Below are positions 35,019 through 43,658 of a DNA stretch of 64,000 nucleotides, piece by piece. The translations under genes were made by a program, and so were the position numbers. The notes beneath the pieces are model-generated. The model was given only the letters and a program-made list of their open reading frames with translations, did no database searches and had not been told where the DNA came from. Source of the DNA: an uncultured Drancourtella sp. (GTDB taxonomy: Bacteria; Bacillota; Clostridia; Lachnospirales; Lachnospiraceae); the NCBI GenBank assembly GCA_937880845.1, contig CALFLL010000075.1, positions 1-64,000 of the forward strand. The letters run 5' to 3'. Numbering within the stretch: the first letter of the stretch is position 1; each line of letters starts with the position of its first letter.

Positions 35019-35996
35019 TTAACTGCTGTACTGTACAATGAAAAGTTCAACTGCCATGGAATCTGTAAGCTTCCCTGTCTTCACATCTGTTTCTGTCTGA
35101 GCACAGTCTTCCAGAATCTTCCGCAGGTCTGTTATGGAGAACTTTCTGCTTTGTGTCAAATATTTTCCCACCGCAAAGGGCGGAACTTTGACGCTTTCGC
35201 TGATTTCCTTTTTCTCATACCCTCTTTGGTGCATTTCTTTTACTTCCATTAAAATCCGAAACTGCCTTGACATCAGAAAAAGGATCCTCATAGGCGGTTC
35301 TTTTAATGCAAGCAGGTCATAATAATAAGTCAATGCCTGTTTCTGCCTTTTATCTGCCACCGCATCAACCATATCAAAAATCTGATTTTCAATGTGAGTC
35401 GTACAGATTTCTTCTATATCGTGTATCGTTATTTCTTTTTTCCCAAGGGTATAACAGAACAGCTTTTCCAGTTCCCCGTGGATATTTTCCATGTCTTCCC
35501 CGACTTTGGACAGGAAATACTTTGCAGTTGCCTGTGTCATGGTCTTTTCTTCTTTTTTTACCATTCCCAGTATCCATCTCAGAAGCGTATTGCCATCCTG
35601 CCTTGTCAGTTCCACGATCCTGCCCTTTTCTTTTACCGCCTTATAAAGTTTGCTTCTTTTGTCTACTTCCGTTTCTATAAAAAGGAAGTACGTTGTTTCA
35701 GGCATCTCTTTGATATAATCGGCAAGTTCCGGGGTTGCGTTTTTGAAAAATCCGGTATCTTCCATTACGATCAGACGTCTTTCAGCAAAAAAGGGCAGCG
35801 TTTCTGCCAAATCTATCACTTCTTTTGTGTTAACTCCCTTTCCCTCATAATACTGATAATTCATCGTATCTCCGTCCGGAAGCATAGCTTTAGAGAGCCT
35901 ATCTTTATATTGTTTTTTCAGATAGCTCTCTTCGCCGTATAATAAGTATATTTGTTTAAATTGTCCTGTTTTTAAATCTTCATTCAAACTTTTCAT
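35019..35996 (-). CDS. holA: DNA polymerase III subunit delta
   Basis: A 325-residue clamp-loader subunit that opens the beta sliding clamp. The N-terminal FKQIYLLYGEESYLKKQY is the usual HolA start, followed by DTMNYQYYEGKGVNTKEVIDLAETLPFFAERRLIVMED and a C-terminal collar domain. There is no clear ribosome binding site before the ATG, and a -10-like TAGAAT ends 6 nt upstream, so the transcript may be leaderless or rely on read-through from comEC. Confidence 0.95.
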   Translation of the reverse strand: MKSLNEDLKTGQFKQIYLLYGEESYLKKQYKDRLSKAMLPDGDTMNYQYYEGKGVNTKEVIDLAETLPFFAERRLIVMEDTGFFKNATPELADYIKEMPETTYFLFIETEVDKRSKLYKAVKEKGRIVELTRQDGNTLLRWILGMVKKEEKTMTQATAKYFLSKVGEDMENIHGELEKLFCYTLGKKEITIHDIEEICTTHIENQIFDMVDAVADKRQKQALTYYYDLLALKEPPMRILFLMSRQFRILMEVKEMHQRGYEKKEISESVKVPPFAVGKYLTQSRKFSITDLRKILEDCAQTETDVKTGKLTDSMAVELFIVQYSS

Positions 35997-36002
35997 AACG
36001 CT

Positions 36003-36032
36003 ATTCTAGCATATATCCTGTTTTTCCGTAAA
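36003..36032 (-). promoter_or_regulatory. Possible promoter immediately upstream of holA
   Basis: TTTACG, 18 bp, TAGAAT on the minus strand. Transcription would start near the holA ATG itself. The -35 is poor, so confidence is limited. Confidence 0.4.
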
Positions 36033-36036
36033 CACC

Positions 36037-38205
36037 TTAATCTAAAAATTTTTGGATCTCCATCGTCTTTCCATCCGTTCTTATTGTAATGGCTCCGGAA
36101 TCTTTTGTACAGATTATCGGGATTTGCTTCTCTTCCAGTCTTTTTAACGTTTCCGGATTTGGATGTCCGTATCTGTTTTTCTTGCCTGCCGATATCAGGG
36201 CAAAGGATGTATTGACTTTTTCTAAAAATGCTTCTGATGTACCTCCTTTTGATCCATGATGGGATACTTTTAAGATTGAGTAAAACGTATGCTCCCGAAA
36301 GGACTGCAACAGTTCTTTTTCTCCTTGTCCTTCCAGGTCTCCTGTAAATAACATGGAAAAGTGTCCATAACAGACTTCCAATATCATAGAAGCTTCATTT
36401 CCTTTTTCTCCTTTATACTCCTGCCCCGGTCCAAGGCATGTAAGTGTTACCTTTCCGATTCGCATACGTTCTCCTTTCTTTATAATCTTTACCGTTGTTC
36501 CAATGTGTTCCGCTTGTTTCGCCACCTGTTCCAGACTTTTGTCCCACACATTTTGCGACGGAAGAATCAAATTTTTTATAGGAATCCCTGTTTTCCTTCT
36601 TTCCATCATCTGCAAAATGCCACTGTAATGATCCTGGTCTCCGTGGGATAAAAAAGCATAATCGATAGTTGATACACCTCTGCTTTCCAAAAAAGGTTCC
36701 ATACAATATCTGGCAAGTTCTTCTTTTGATGTACTTCCTCCGTCAATTAAAATAGTCGTCCCCTGGGGAGTTCTCAAAAATATTCCGTCTCCCTGTCCTA
36801 CATCCATCATGGTAATTTCCATTCTTGTATCCAGAAGTTTCCATTTTCCTAACAGTAAAGCAAGACCACAGGCCAAAATAAGCAATACTCTCTTTTTTCT
36901 TTTCTTCCTGCACAAAAAACACAAAAGCAAAAACAGATAATAGCCGGTCACTTGCCATATCATCGGACACCCTGTAATGATCCTTGAGAAAGGAAACCTC
37001 AATGTAAGCCCACAGCTCCATTCGTATACTTCTAATATTCCTTCACTGACCAACAACACTAAATCCGCCAAAATCGGGCAAAAGATACAAAGCACACTTC
37101 CAAGAAGTCCTGCCCCCATAACAAGTGACATAAGCGGAATCACCCACAGATTCAAAAGGATCGAATACAATGGAAATTCAAAATAGGAAGTCAAAAGAAT
37201 CGGAAAAGTGACAAGTTGAATGCATATACCCGGCAATGCAGCTTTTAAAATTTTTCTCCCGAACCTTTCCCCTTTCTTTTTTTCATCTTTTTTCAGATGC
37301 CATTCTTCCATCAGACAATCACTGATAAAAATAGCCGAAACAGAACCGAATGACATCAAAAATCCGGAATCCCATAAATACAAAGGTGACGGCATTAAAA
37401 TCGCAGCAGCCGAAAGTACAAGGGATGTAAGCATGTCATAAACTCTTCCACTCACCTGACTGCCCATTCTGATAAGATACATGAACACAGCCCGTCTGGC
37501 CGAAACACTAAATCCTGTCATGATTGCGTAAGGAATCAAAACAAAAGTGCCAGCTGCCGCGCCGATCAAAAAAGAACACCCAAATCTCCGTAACTTTCGA
37601 TAAAAAAACATTCCGACAAAAGACACATGAAGACCGGATACGGCAAGTAGATGGGCAATCCCGTTTTTTTGATATAATTCTTTTGTCTCCGGTTCCATGC
37701 TACTTTTGTCTCCCAACAAAATTCCGCTTAATATAGCACCTTTTTCTTCTCCCATTCGGTTCATAAGTTCCTGTTTCCAATTCATTCTTAGATTTGTGAG
37801 CCATTCTTTCCAATATGAAATTTTATTATTGAGCATTGTGATTTGTTTTGGAATGATACTTCCATAGATCTGTTTTCTTTGATAATAAGAACGGGAATCA
37901 AAATTTCCCGGATTTGATGCGGTTTCAAATAAATGAAATGTGCCGCTGACCTGAATCTGATTTCCGATCTTCAGATTTCTGAACTCGGAATCATAAATAA
38001 GATAGTTTCTTTTCCCGGAATCAAGATACCAGGTAGGTCCCTTTTCTCGTTCCTCTCTTTGGTAAACGGTTCCGGTAATTTGGACTTCCTGACCATCTTT
38101 TTTTATAAGTTCCGGCGGGATCTCCCAGGAAGAACCCGCCAGAAAAACTGCATATCGGATGATCAGACACAGGATACACACCATCATTAGTGGTCTGTTT
38201 CTCAA
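36037..38205 (-). CDS. comEC: ComEC/Rec2 DNA uptake channel
   Basis: A 722-residue membrane protein that carries single-stranded DNA across the membrane during transformation. It has an OB-like extracellular segment, the competence domain (LLAVSGLHVSFVGMFFYRKLRR) with many helices, and a C-terminal metallo-beta-lactamase-like domain (MMDVGQGDGIFLRTPQGTTILIDGG, SHGDQDHYSG, VSHHGSKGGTSEAFL) that may degrade the non-transforming strand. Its ATG overlaps the preceding GerMN gene by 4 bp. All main domains are intact. Competence in this lineage is not proven. Confidence 0.95.
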   Translation of the reverse strand: MRNRPLMMVCILCLIIRYAVFLAGSSWEIPPELIKKDGQEVQITGTVYQREEREKGPTWYLDSGKRNYLIYDSEFRNLKIGNQIQVSGTFHLFETASNPGNFDSRSYYQRKQIYGSIIPKQITMLNNKISYWKEWLTNLRMNWKQELMNRMGEEKGAILSGILLGDKSSMEPETKELYQKNGIAHLLAVSGLHVSFVGMFFYRKLRRFGCSFLIGAAAGTFVLIPYAIMTGFSVSARRAVFMYLIRMGSQVSGRVYDMLTSLVLSAAAILMPSPLYLWDSGFLMSFGSVSAIFISDCLMEEWHLKKDEKKKGERFGRKILKAALPGICIQLVTFPILLTSYFEFPLYSILLNLWVIPLMSLVMGAGLLGSVLCIFCPILADLVLLVSEGILEVYEWSCGLTLRFPFSRIITGCPMIWQVTGYYLFLLLCFLCRKKRKKRVLLILACGLALLLGKWKLLDTRMEITMMDVGQGDGIFLRTPQGTTILIDGGSTSKEELARYCMEPFLESRGVSTIDYAFLSHGDQDHYSGILQMMERRKTGIPIKNLILPSQNVWDKSLEQVAKQAEHIGTTVKIIKKGERMRIGKVTLTCLGPGQEYKGEKGNEASMILEVCYGHFSMLFTGDLEGQGEKELLQSFREHTFYSILKVSHHGSKGGTSEAFLEKVNTSFALISAGKKNRYGHPNPETLKRLEEKQIPIICTKDSGAITIRTDGKTMEIQKFLD

Positions 38206-39143
38206 TCTTTTTTCTCTCCTTCTACAATATCAAGATTTCGTGATAATGGTTTATCAAGCCGCACGCTTTTTCCAAAATCAATGTTGCTTTCCCCATTAAC
38301 GGAAATCTGTACCTGACTTACATTACTGCTGTCAATAATTGAATTAACAATAGAATAAATCAACACCTCGGGTTTTACATTGGATGTTTTGTTCATCAAA
38401 TTTTCTTCAAAATTCACATAACAAATCTGATCTTTTGTGGATACGCTTAATACTTTTGTGTTCTCGGCAAGTGTTCTGTACGCTCCCGAAGAAGATGGCC
38501 CTTTTATCAACTGTTCGATGATCAGTTTATCCATGGAAATATTACTGTTATATCTTACATTGTTAACAGTTTCCCGAACAAGTTTATCTCCTGTTTTATT
38601 GGCAAAATACAACGTTAAGGAAGTAGACTGATAGGAATGTAAAGAAGAACCCACATTTTGTACAAAGTCTTCTGCCCTCATCAGCCCCATAGGAGTGCCG
38701 TCTGCTTTCAGCAGGGGTTTGTCTTCGATAAAAATCCCCACATAGCTGACTCCTTTTATCTGTACCAACGACTGAACAATAGCCGCTCTTAGAAGGACTT
38801 CCTGAGCCTTATTCAACTTTTCATAGTTTTTATTAAAATGAAGTTCCAGTTTTTTTTCATTCAACACAAAACTATCTACATTTACCTTTTCCTGAAACGG
38901 AGAAACATAATCTTCTGTTTCTTCTTCCGGTTCTTCTAATGCATGCAACACATCCCGAACCTGTTCTTTGGTTGTTCCACCTGTGTTCTTATACGGAACT
39001 TTTACAAGTTCTGTTTTATCCGTACTTAGATAATAAAGCGTCTGTTCTCCGCTTTTGACTTTATCGCCTTTTCCGCAACCTGCCAGGAGGCTGATCATCA
39101 AAAGAAAGAGCAACATGACTGCCAAAATTCTTTTTTTCTTCAT
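38202..39143 (-). CDS. GerMN-domain lipoprotein
   Basis: A 313-residue exported lipoprotein. The signal peptide ends in a lipobox, SLLAGCGKGD (cysteine near residue 23). Two GerMN domains follow (VLLRAAIVQSLVQIKGVSYVGIFIEDKPL and LIIEQLIKGPSSSGAYRTLAENTKVLSVS), as in spore germination protein GerM and actinobacterial LpqB. It is encoded just after a response regulator and sensor kinase, the same order as mtrA-mtrB-lpqB. It may modulate the kinase at the membrane. AGGAGG precedes the ATG. Confidence 0.85.
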   Translation of the reverse strand: MKKKRILAVMLLFLLMISLLAGCGKGDKVKSGEQTLYYLSTDKTELVKVPYKNTGGTTKEQVRDVLHALEEPEEETEDYVSPFQEKVNVDSFVLNEKKLELHFNKNYEKLNKAQEVLLRAAIVQSLVQIKGVSYVGIFIEDKPLLKADGTPMGLMRAEDFVQNVGSSLHSYQSTSLTLYFANKTGDKLVRETVNNVRYNSNISMDKLIIEQLIKGPSSSGAYRTLAENTKVLSVSTKDQICYVNFEENLMNKTSNVKPEVLIYSIVNSIIDSSNVSQVQISVNGESNIDFGKSVRLDKPLSRNLDIVEGEKKD

Positions 39144-39155
39144 AATTTCCTCCTG

Positions 39156-40586
39156 TTATTTTATATTTGCCACATAATTCAGCGGAATCCTTATCGTAAA
39201 GGTTGTCCCTTCCCCTTCTTCACTATACACCTTGATGGCTCCTCTGTGCATAATAATGGCATTTCTTGCAATGGACAGACCAAGACCTGTTCCTCCGATT
39301 TCTCTGGAATGAGATTTATCCACACGGTAAAAACGCTCAAAAATATGTTCCTGTGCTTCTTTTGGAATACCGATGCCGGAATCAGCCACTTTTAAATAGA
39401 AGAATTTATGATCCGCATTCAACGAAACATGGACCCATCCGTTTTTATGATTGTATTTTACTGCATTTTCCACAAGATTGCTTACTGCAAGAGAAAGTTT
39501 CGTTTCATCAATCTCCGCTTCCACCGGGCGGAACATTTCAAAAACAAGTTCAATATTTTCCTTTTCTGCAATCGGACGCAAACGTTTGAGGATCTTCTCC
39601 ACTACATCGTTGATATTTTTCATTTCGATGTTCATATTGTTGGATGTCTTGTCCATCTTAACAAGAGTAAGAAGGTCATTGATGATTTTATTTTCCCGTT
39701 CGATTTCTTCCGACATATCCCCCATAAACTCCCTGTACAGTTCTGCCGGTACTTCTTCTTGTGCCAGAAGTGAATCCGCAAGTACTTTCATGGATGTCAA
39801 CGGCGTCTTTAATTCGTGGGATACATTGGATACAAACTCCTGTCTCGATTCATCCAATACCTTAAATCTTCCGATCATTTTGTTAAATGCTTCGGAAAAT
39901 TTTGTTGTTTCGAAAAATGTATTTTCGTGGAGATAATCTTCGTCGTAACTTTCTGTCATGCTCTCTACCGATTCCGTGATCCGATTCAACGGTCTTACCA
40001 TATACATACTGATGAAAAATCCCACAACTGCCAATACAAGCAAAAAAGTAATGATAATGATATCCATTGTCTGCTCCAGATTTTCCAAATTGTCAAGAAT
40101 ATTGTCTGTGGAAACACTGACCAGCATCACTCCGATGACCTTGCCGCTTGATGCTTCCTGTATCGGAGATGTTACTTCAATATAATTGTTTTTTTCATCA
40201 TAATGACTTATGGTTTCACCCTCAAAGCATTTCACCACATCACCGGAAACTACAGTCTTTCTCTGATCCAGATCATAGGTATCTGCAACAATACGGTAAT
40301 CCTGATCGATCACCATTACCCTTCCATTATAAATGTTAGAAAACTGAGAAAGTTCGGCATCAATCGTTTCCGGGATTTTCTCTGACAAACGATCTGCCAC
40401 CGAAAGCTGATTACAAAGAATGATACACTGGTTTTGTATCTCTGCCATGCGTGAAGATACCATATGACTTTCGTTGGAATGAAGTACGACCGCTCTTAAA
40501 ATCAAACACGGAATCATTCCCACCAGGATACTGAGCAGAATAATAAGAAGACGAAGACTTCTGAACGGATGGTTTTTGAATTTCAC
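39156..40586 (-). CDS. Membrane sensor histidine kinase
   Basis: A 476-residue HisKA-type kinase. Two membrane segments (LIILLSILVGMIPCLILRAVVL and IIIITFLLVLAVVGFFISMY) enclose an extracytoplasmic sensor of about 140 residues. A HAMP domain (VRPLNRITESVESM), the H-box FVSNVSHELKTPLTSMKVL, N-box NLVENAVKYN and G-boxes DSGIGIPKEAQEHIFERFYRV and GGTGLGLSIAR follow. I choose the GTG at 40586, two bases after the response-regulator stop, behind AGAGGG; an ATG further upstream would overlap that gene. It resembles WalK/MtrB-class kinases. Confidence 0.9.
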   Translation of the reverse strand: MKFKNHPFRSLRLLIILLSILVGMIPCLILRAVVLHSNESHMVSSRMAEIQNQCIILCNQLSVADRLSEKIPETIDAELSQFSNIYNGRVMVIDQDYRIVADTYDLDQRKTVVSGDVVKCFEGETISHYDEKNNYIEVTSPIQEASSGKVIGVMLVSVSTDNILDNLENLEQTMDIIIITFLLVLAVVGFFISMYMVRPLNRITESVESMTESYDEDYLHENTFFETTKFSEAFNKMIGRFKVLDESRQEFVSNVSHELKTPLTSMKVLADSLLAQEEVPAELYREFMGDMSEEIERENKIINDLLTLVKMDKTSNNMNIEMKNINDVVEKILKRLRPIAEKENIELVFEMFRPVEAEIDETKLSLAVSNLVENAVKYNHKNGWVHVSLNADHKFFYLKVADSGIGIPKEAQEHIFERFYRVDKSHSREIGGTGLGLSIARNAIIMHRGAIKVYSEEGEGTTFTIRIPLNYVANIK

Positions 40587-40587
40587 T

Positions 40588-41277
40588 TTACCCTCTAAAA
40601 TAATAACCAACTCCCCATTTCGTATAAACATACTTCGGATCACTTGGATTTACTTCAATCTTTTCACGAAGTCTTCTGATATGTACGTCTACTGTTCTTG
40701 CATCTCCCGGATATTCATATCCCCATACAAGGTTTAACAAATCTTCCCGGGAATATACCTTGTTAGGATTACGTGCCAACAGTTCCAAAAGATCAAATTC
40801 CTTTGCCGTAAGATTGATTTCCTTTCCTTTGGAATAAACCCTTCTGCTTTCACAGTCAAGTTTCAGATCTCCTTTTATGATCACTTTTCTGTTCTCCGGT
40901 TCCTTTTCCTTTTTGCTTGTACGGCGCATGATTGCCTTGATCCTCGCCTTTACCTCTAAAATATTAAACGGCTTTGTAATATAATCGTCTGCTCCGTATT
41001 CCAAACCGAGGATTTTATCCATGTCATCTCCCTTTGCCGTCAACATGACGATCGGAACATCGGAGAACTCACGAATCTGCTGACATACTTCAAATCCATC
41101 CAGTTTTGGAAGCATAATGTCGAGCAGGATCATGTCATATTTGTTTTCCCTTGCATATGCCAATGCTTCTTCTCCGTCATAAGCACAGTCTACTTCCATG
41201 TTGTCCTGCTCCAAGCTAAACCGTATCCCCTTTACTATTAATTTTTCATCGTCTACAACCAATACCCTTTTTGCCAT
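40588..41277 (-). CDS. OmpR/PhoB-family response regulator
   Basis: A 229-residue regulator. The receiver has VDDEK, the phosphorylated aspartate in MILLDIMLPKLDG and the lysine in DDYITKPFN. The winged-helix output shows LTAKEFDLLELLARNPNKVYSREDLL and DARTVDVHIRRLREKIE. It is close to the WalR/ResD/MtrA type. It forms a pair with the kinase downstream. The pair is inserted between comEA and comEC. GAGGGAAGAAC gives the ribosome site. Confidence 0.93.
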   Translation of the reverse strand: MAKRVLVVDDEKLIVKGIRFSLEQDNMEVDCAYDGEEALAYARENKYDMILLDIMLPKLDGFEVCQQIREFSDVPIVMLTAKGDDMDKILGLEYGADDYITKPFNILEVKARIKAIMRRTSKKEKEPENRKVIIKGDLKLDCESRRVYSKGKEINLTAKEFDLLELLARNPNKVYSREDLLNLVWGYEYPGDARTVDVHIRRLREKIEVNPSDPKYVYTKWGVGYYFRG

Positions 41278-41289
41278 GTTCTTCCCTCG

Positions 41290-41895
41290 CTAAATTGTAA
41301 TCTTATCTTTAATTTTTTGAAAAACTCCGTCTTTGATTCCCGGAATTTCCTTTATTTCTTCGATTGAGCCAAACTTTCCATGTTCTTTTCGATACTCAAG
41401 GATGCTTTCCGCTTTCGACTCTCCTATGCCCGGAAGTGTCATCAACATTTCTTTATCTGCCTGATTCAGATTCACTAAAGAAGCTCCGCTTTCTTCCTGG
41501 CTTTTGGGACTGCTTTCCGGAATCATCGTTTTTGTTTCTTCTTTGTCCGGCACATCAATCTTCGCTCCGTCACTTAATACTTCAGCCTGATTTAGCCAGG
41601 AAGCATCGGCATTTTCCGTCATCCCTCCTGCCATCTCAATGGCTTCATAAACTCTGCTTCCCGAAGGGAGTTTTACAATCCCTTCTTTTTTTACTTCGCC
41701 ACAGACATATACGATGATTATTTCCTCTTTCTCATTTTTTTCTTCTTTATTTGTTTCCCCGGTATCTTTTGTATTTTGCTTTTCCGATATAGGCACCTCC
41801 GAAAGAGAGTCTTCCTCTTCTTTCCCGCATCCCGAAACAGAACATATCATATAAAATACAAGTAACCAAACAAAAAAGATTTTTTTCTTTTGCAT
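41290..41895 (-). CDS. comEA: ComEA-type DNA-binding protein, predicted lipoprotein
   Basis: A 201-residue exported protein. The signal ends CSVSGCGKEE, a lipobox, instead of the simple membrane anchor usual for ComEA. An acidic linker, an SLBB domain (IIIVYVCGEVKKEGIVKLPSGSRVYEAIEMAGG) and a C-terminal helix-hairpin-helix pair (VNLNQADKEMLMTLPGIGESKAESILEYR) follow. The HhH motif binds dsDNA outside the membrane for uptake through ComEC. A promoter at 41952-41980 starts the run comEA-RR-HK-gerMN-comEC. Confidence 0.9.
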   Translation of the reverse strand: MQKKKIFFVWLLVFYMICSVSGCGKEEEDSLSEVPISEKQNTKDTGETNKEEKNEKEEIIIVYVCGEVKKEGIVKLPSGSRVYEAIEMAGGMTENADASWLNQAEVLSDGAKIDVPDKEETKTMIPESSPKSQEESGASLVNLNQADKEMLMTLPGIGESKAESILEYRKEHGKFGSIEEIKEIPGIKDGVFQKIKDKITI

Positions 41896-41951
41896 ATTCT
41901 TTTACCATCCAATCTCCGGCGGCAAAAGCCCTCTCTATGCAGCTAGTTCTA

Positions 41952-41980
41952 TTGTAACGAATTTCTTTTTAAATTACAAC
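41952..41980 (-). promoter_or_regulatory. Promoter of the comEA operon
   Basis: TTGTAA (41975-41980), 17 bp, TACAAT (41952-41957) on the minus strand, just after the DMT gene stop. The 56-nt leader includes GGGCTTTTGCCGCC, a short hairpin of unclear role. I see no terminator separating the DMT gene from this unit. Confidence 0.65.
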
Positions 41981-41981
41981 T

Positions 41982-42413
41982 CTATTTCCACTGGAAAATC
42001 CCAATTCCGGCAAGAGCAATCCCAAGTCCGATAGCTTTTCTCCATTCAAAAGGACTTTTGTCCATTCCGAACAAACCCATTAGCTCTATAAGATATGCTA
42101 CGATTAACTGTGCAATGACGATCAAAAGTGCAGCTTTAGCCGGTCCCAGCTGATCCATACTTTTAATCACGGTCCACGTGATACCGGCTCCAATGGCACC
42201 ACCAAGAAGCATGTATTTTGGCTGCACACTCCATAATGCTCCCACGGAATCCCGTCCCGTAAAAAGCCACACTATAAAGCAGACACAAAAAGCAGAGAAT
42301 TGAACCCACATATTGCTGACCCACATTCCGGCAGTTTTTGTCACCTGCGTATTAAATACTCCCTGTACACTCATTAGTGCTCCCGATATTAATGCAATAA
42401 CAAACCCGATCAT
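41982..42413 (-). CDS. Small DMT-superfamily (YdcZ/DUF606-like) transporter
   Basis: A 143-residue protein with five hydrophobic helices: FVIALISGALMSVQGVFNTQV, VQFSAFCVCFIVWLF, YMLLGGAIGAGITWTVIKS, AALLIVIAQLIVAYLIELMG and AIGLGIALAGIGIFQW. Size and the N-terminal GALMSVQGVFN motif fit DUF606 family half-size DMT proteins. It ends the arginine operon 63 nt after argD and might export or import an amino acid or related metabolite; that is inference from position only. Confidence 0.8.
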   Translation of the reverse strand: MIGFVIALISGALMSVQGVFNTQVTKTAGMWVSNMWVQFSAFCVCFIVWLFTGRDSVGALWSVQPKYMLLGGAIGAGITWTVIKSMDQLGPAKAALLIVIAQLIVAYLIELMGLFGMDKSPFEWRKAIGLGIALAGIGIFQWK

Positions 42414-42476
42414 AACTGGAAATCCTCCTTTTCTTCTTAAAAGTGTATTCTTTCCAGATGACCGGGTCTTTATTCT

Positions 42477-43658
42477 TTATTCTAAAATCTCATTTAAAAC
42501 CGATACCATTTCATCAATTTCTTTTTCCGTAACGATCAAAGGTGGTACAAATCGAACAACCTGCTTTCCGGCTCCAATGAGCAAAAGTCCTTTTTTCAGA
42601 GCTTCCTCTGCAATTTTTGCAGAAGAAATGCTTACTTCAATTCCCTGCATCAGCCCTTTTCCTTTTCGCTTCTTTACCGTTTTTTTCGTATGTACCAGTT
42701 CTTCCAGTTTCTCAGACAGGTATAACCCCATCTGTTCTGCATGTTTTGCAAGATTTTCTCTTTCAAAAATTTCAATGGTTTTTGCAACTGCAGTACAGGC
42801 TAGCGGATTTCCTCCATATGTCGTTCCGTGATCTCCCGGTTCCAGTGAATATTGTGCCGTCTTTTCTGTCATGGCAAATGCGCCGACCGGAAATCCGTTT
42901 CCGATGGCTTTTGCCATTGTTACAATATCCGGTTTCACCTCTGCCTGCTGATATGCAAACATCGAACCGCTTCGCCCCATTCCACATTGAATTTCATCGC
43001 AGATCATCAATATATCCTGTTCTGTACAAATAGACCGGATTCCCTGCAGAAACTCTTTTGATGCCACGTTGATTCCGCCTTCTCCCTGAATCGGTTCCAC
43101 AATAATGGCACACGTCTGTTCTGTAACAAGAGATCTGACACTCTTAAGATCATTAAATTCAGCAAACTTTACGCCTGGAAGCAACGGTTCAAAAGGCATT
43201 CTGTACGCCTCATGCCCTGTAATGGAAACCGCTCCAAAACTTCTTCCGTGAAAAGAAGATTGCATTGCAATAAACTCGTATCTGCCGTTTTTCCTGGTAT
43301 ATGCGTATTTTCTTGCTGCTTTTAAAGCTCCTTCTATTGCCTCTCCGCCGCTGTTTGTGAAAAAGACACGATCCATTCCTGTAATTCTTTTTACTGCCTT
43401 TGCCGCTTCTTTTGTTTTGGTATGATAATACAGGTTGGATATGTGGCAAAGCTTATCCATCTGTTCTTTTAATGCATCTTCCCATTCCTGATTTCCGTAT
43501 CCCAGCGAAGTAACTGCATAGCCTGCCGCAAAATCCAGATATTTTTTCCCTTCGGTATCATAAAGATACATCCCTTCTCCGTGGTCCATAACAACCGGAA
43601 ACGGTTCATAGGTATGTACCAATTCTCTTTGTACCTCGTCCATATACTGTTTATCCAT
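42477..43658 (-). CDS. argD: Acetylornithine aminotransferase
   Basis: A 393-residue PLP class III aminotransferase converting N-acetylglutamate semialdehyde to N-acetylornithine. The PLP lysine is in TMAKAIGNGFPVGAFAMT, with FTNSGGEAIEGALKAARKY and CDEIQCGMGRSG as supporting motifs. The ATG at 43658 overlaps the argB stop by 8 bp and has GGAG 13 nt upstream; an earlier ATG at 43682 has no ribosome site. Context in an arg operon supports ArgD over GabT or RocD. Confidence 0.94.
   Translation of the reverse strand: MDKQYMDEVQRELVHTYEPFPVVMDHGEGMYLYDTEGKKYLDFAAGYAVTSLGYGNQEWEDALKEQMDKLCHISNLYYHTKTKEAAKAVKRITGMDRVFFTNSGGEAIEGALKAARKYAYTRKNGRYEFIAMQSSFHGRSFGAVSITGHEAYRMPFEPLLPGVKFAEFNDLKSVRSLVTEQTCAIIVEPIQGEGGINVASKEFLQGIRSICTEQDILMICDEIQCGMGRSGSMFAYQQAEVKPDIVTMAKAIGNGFPVGAFAMTEKTAQYSLEPGDHGTTYGGNPLACTAVAKTIEIFERENLAKHAEQMGLYLSEKLEELVHTKKTVKKRKGKGLMQGIEVSISSAKIAEEALKKGLLLIGAGKQVVRFVPPLIVTEKEIDEMVSVLNEILE

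Noticed and set aside
41896..41951. Possible riboswitch in the comEA leader
   Set aside because: Only a short GGC-TTTT-GCC hairpin is present; the 56-nt leader is too small for the known aptamers and has no terminator.
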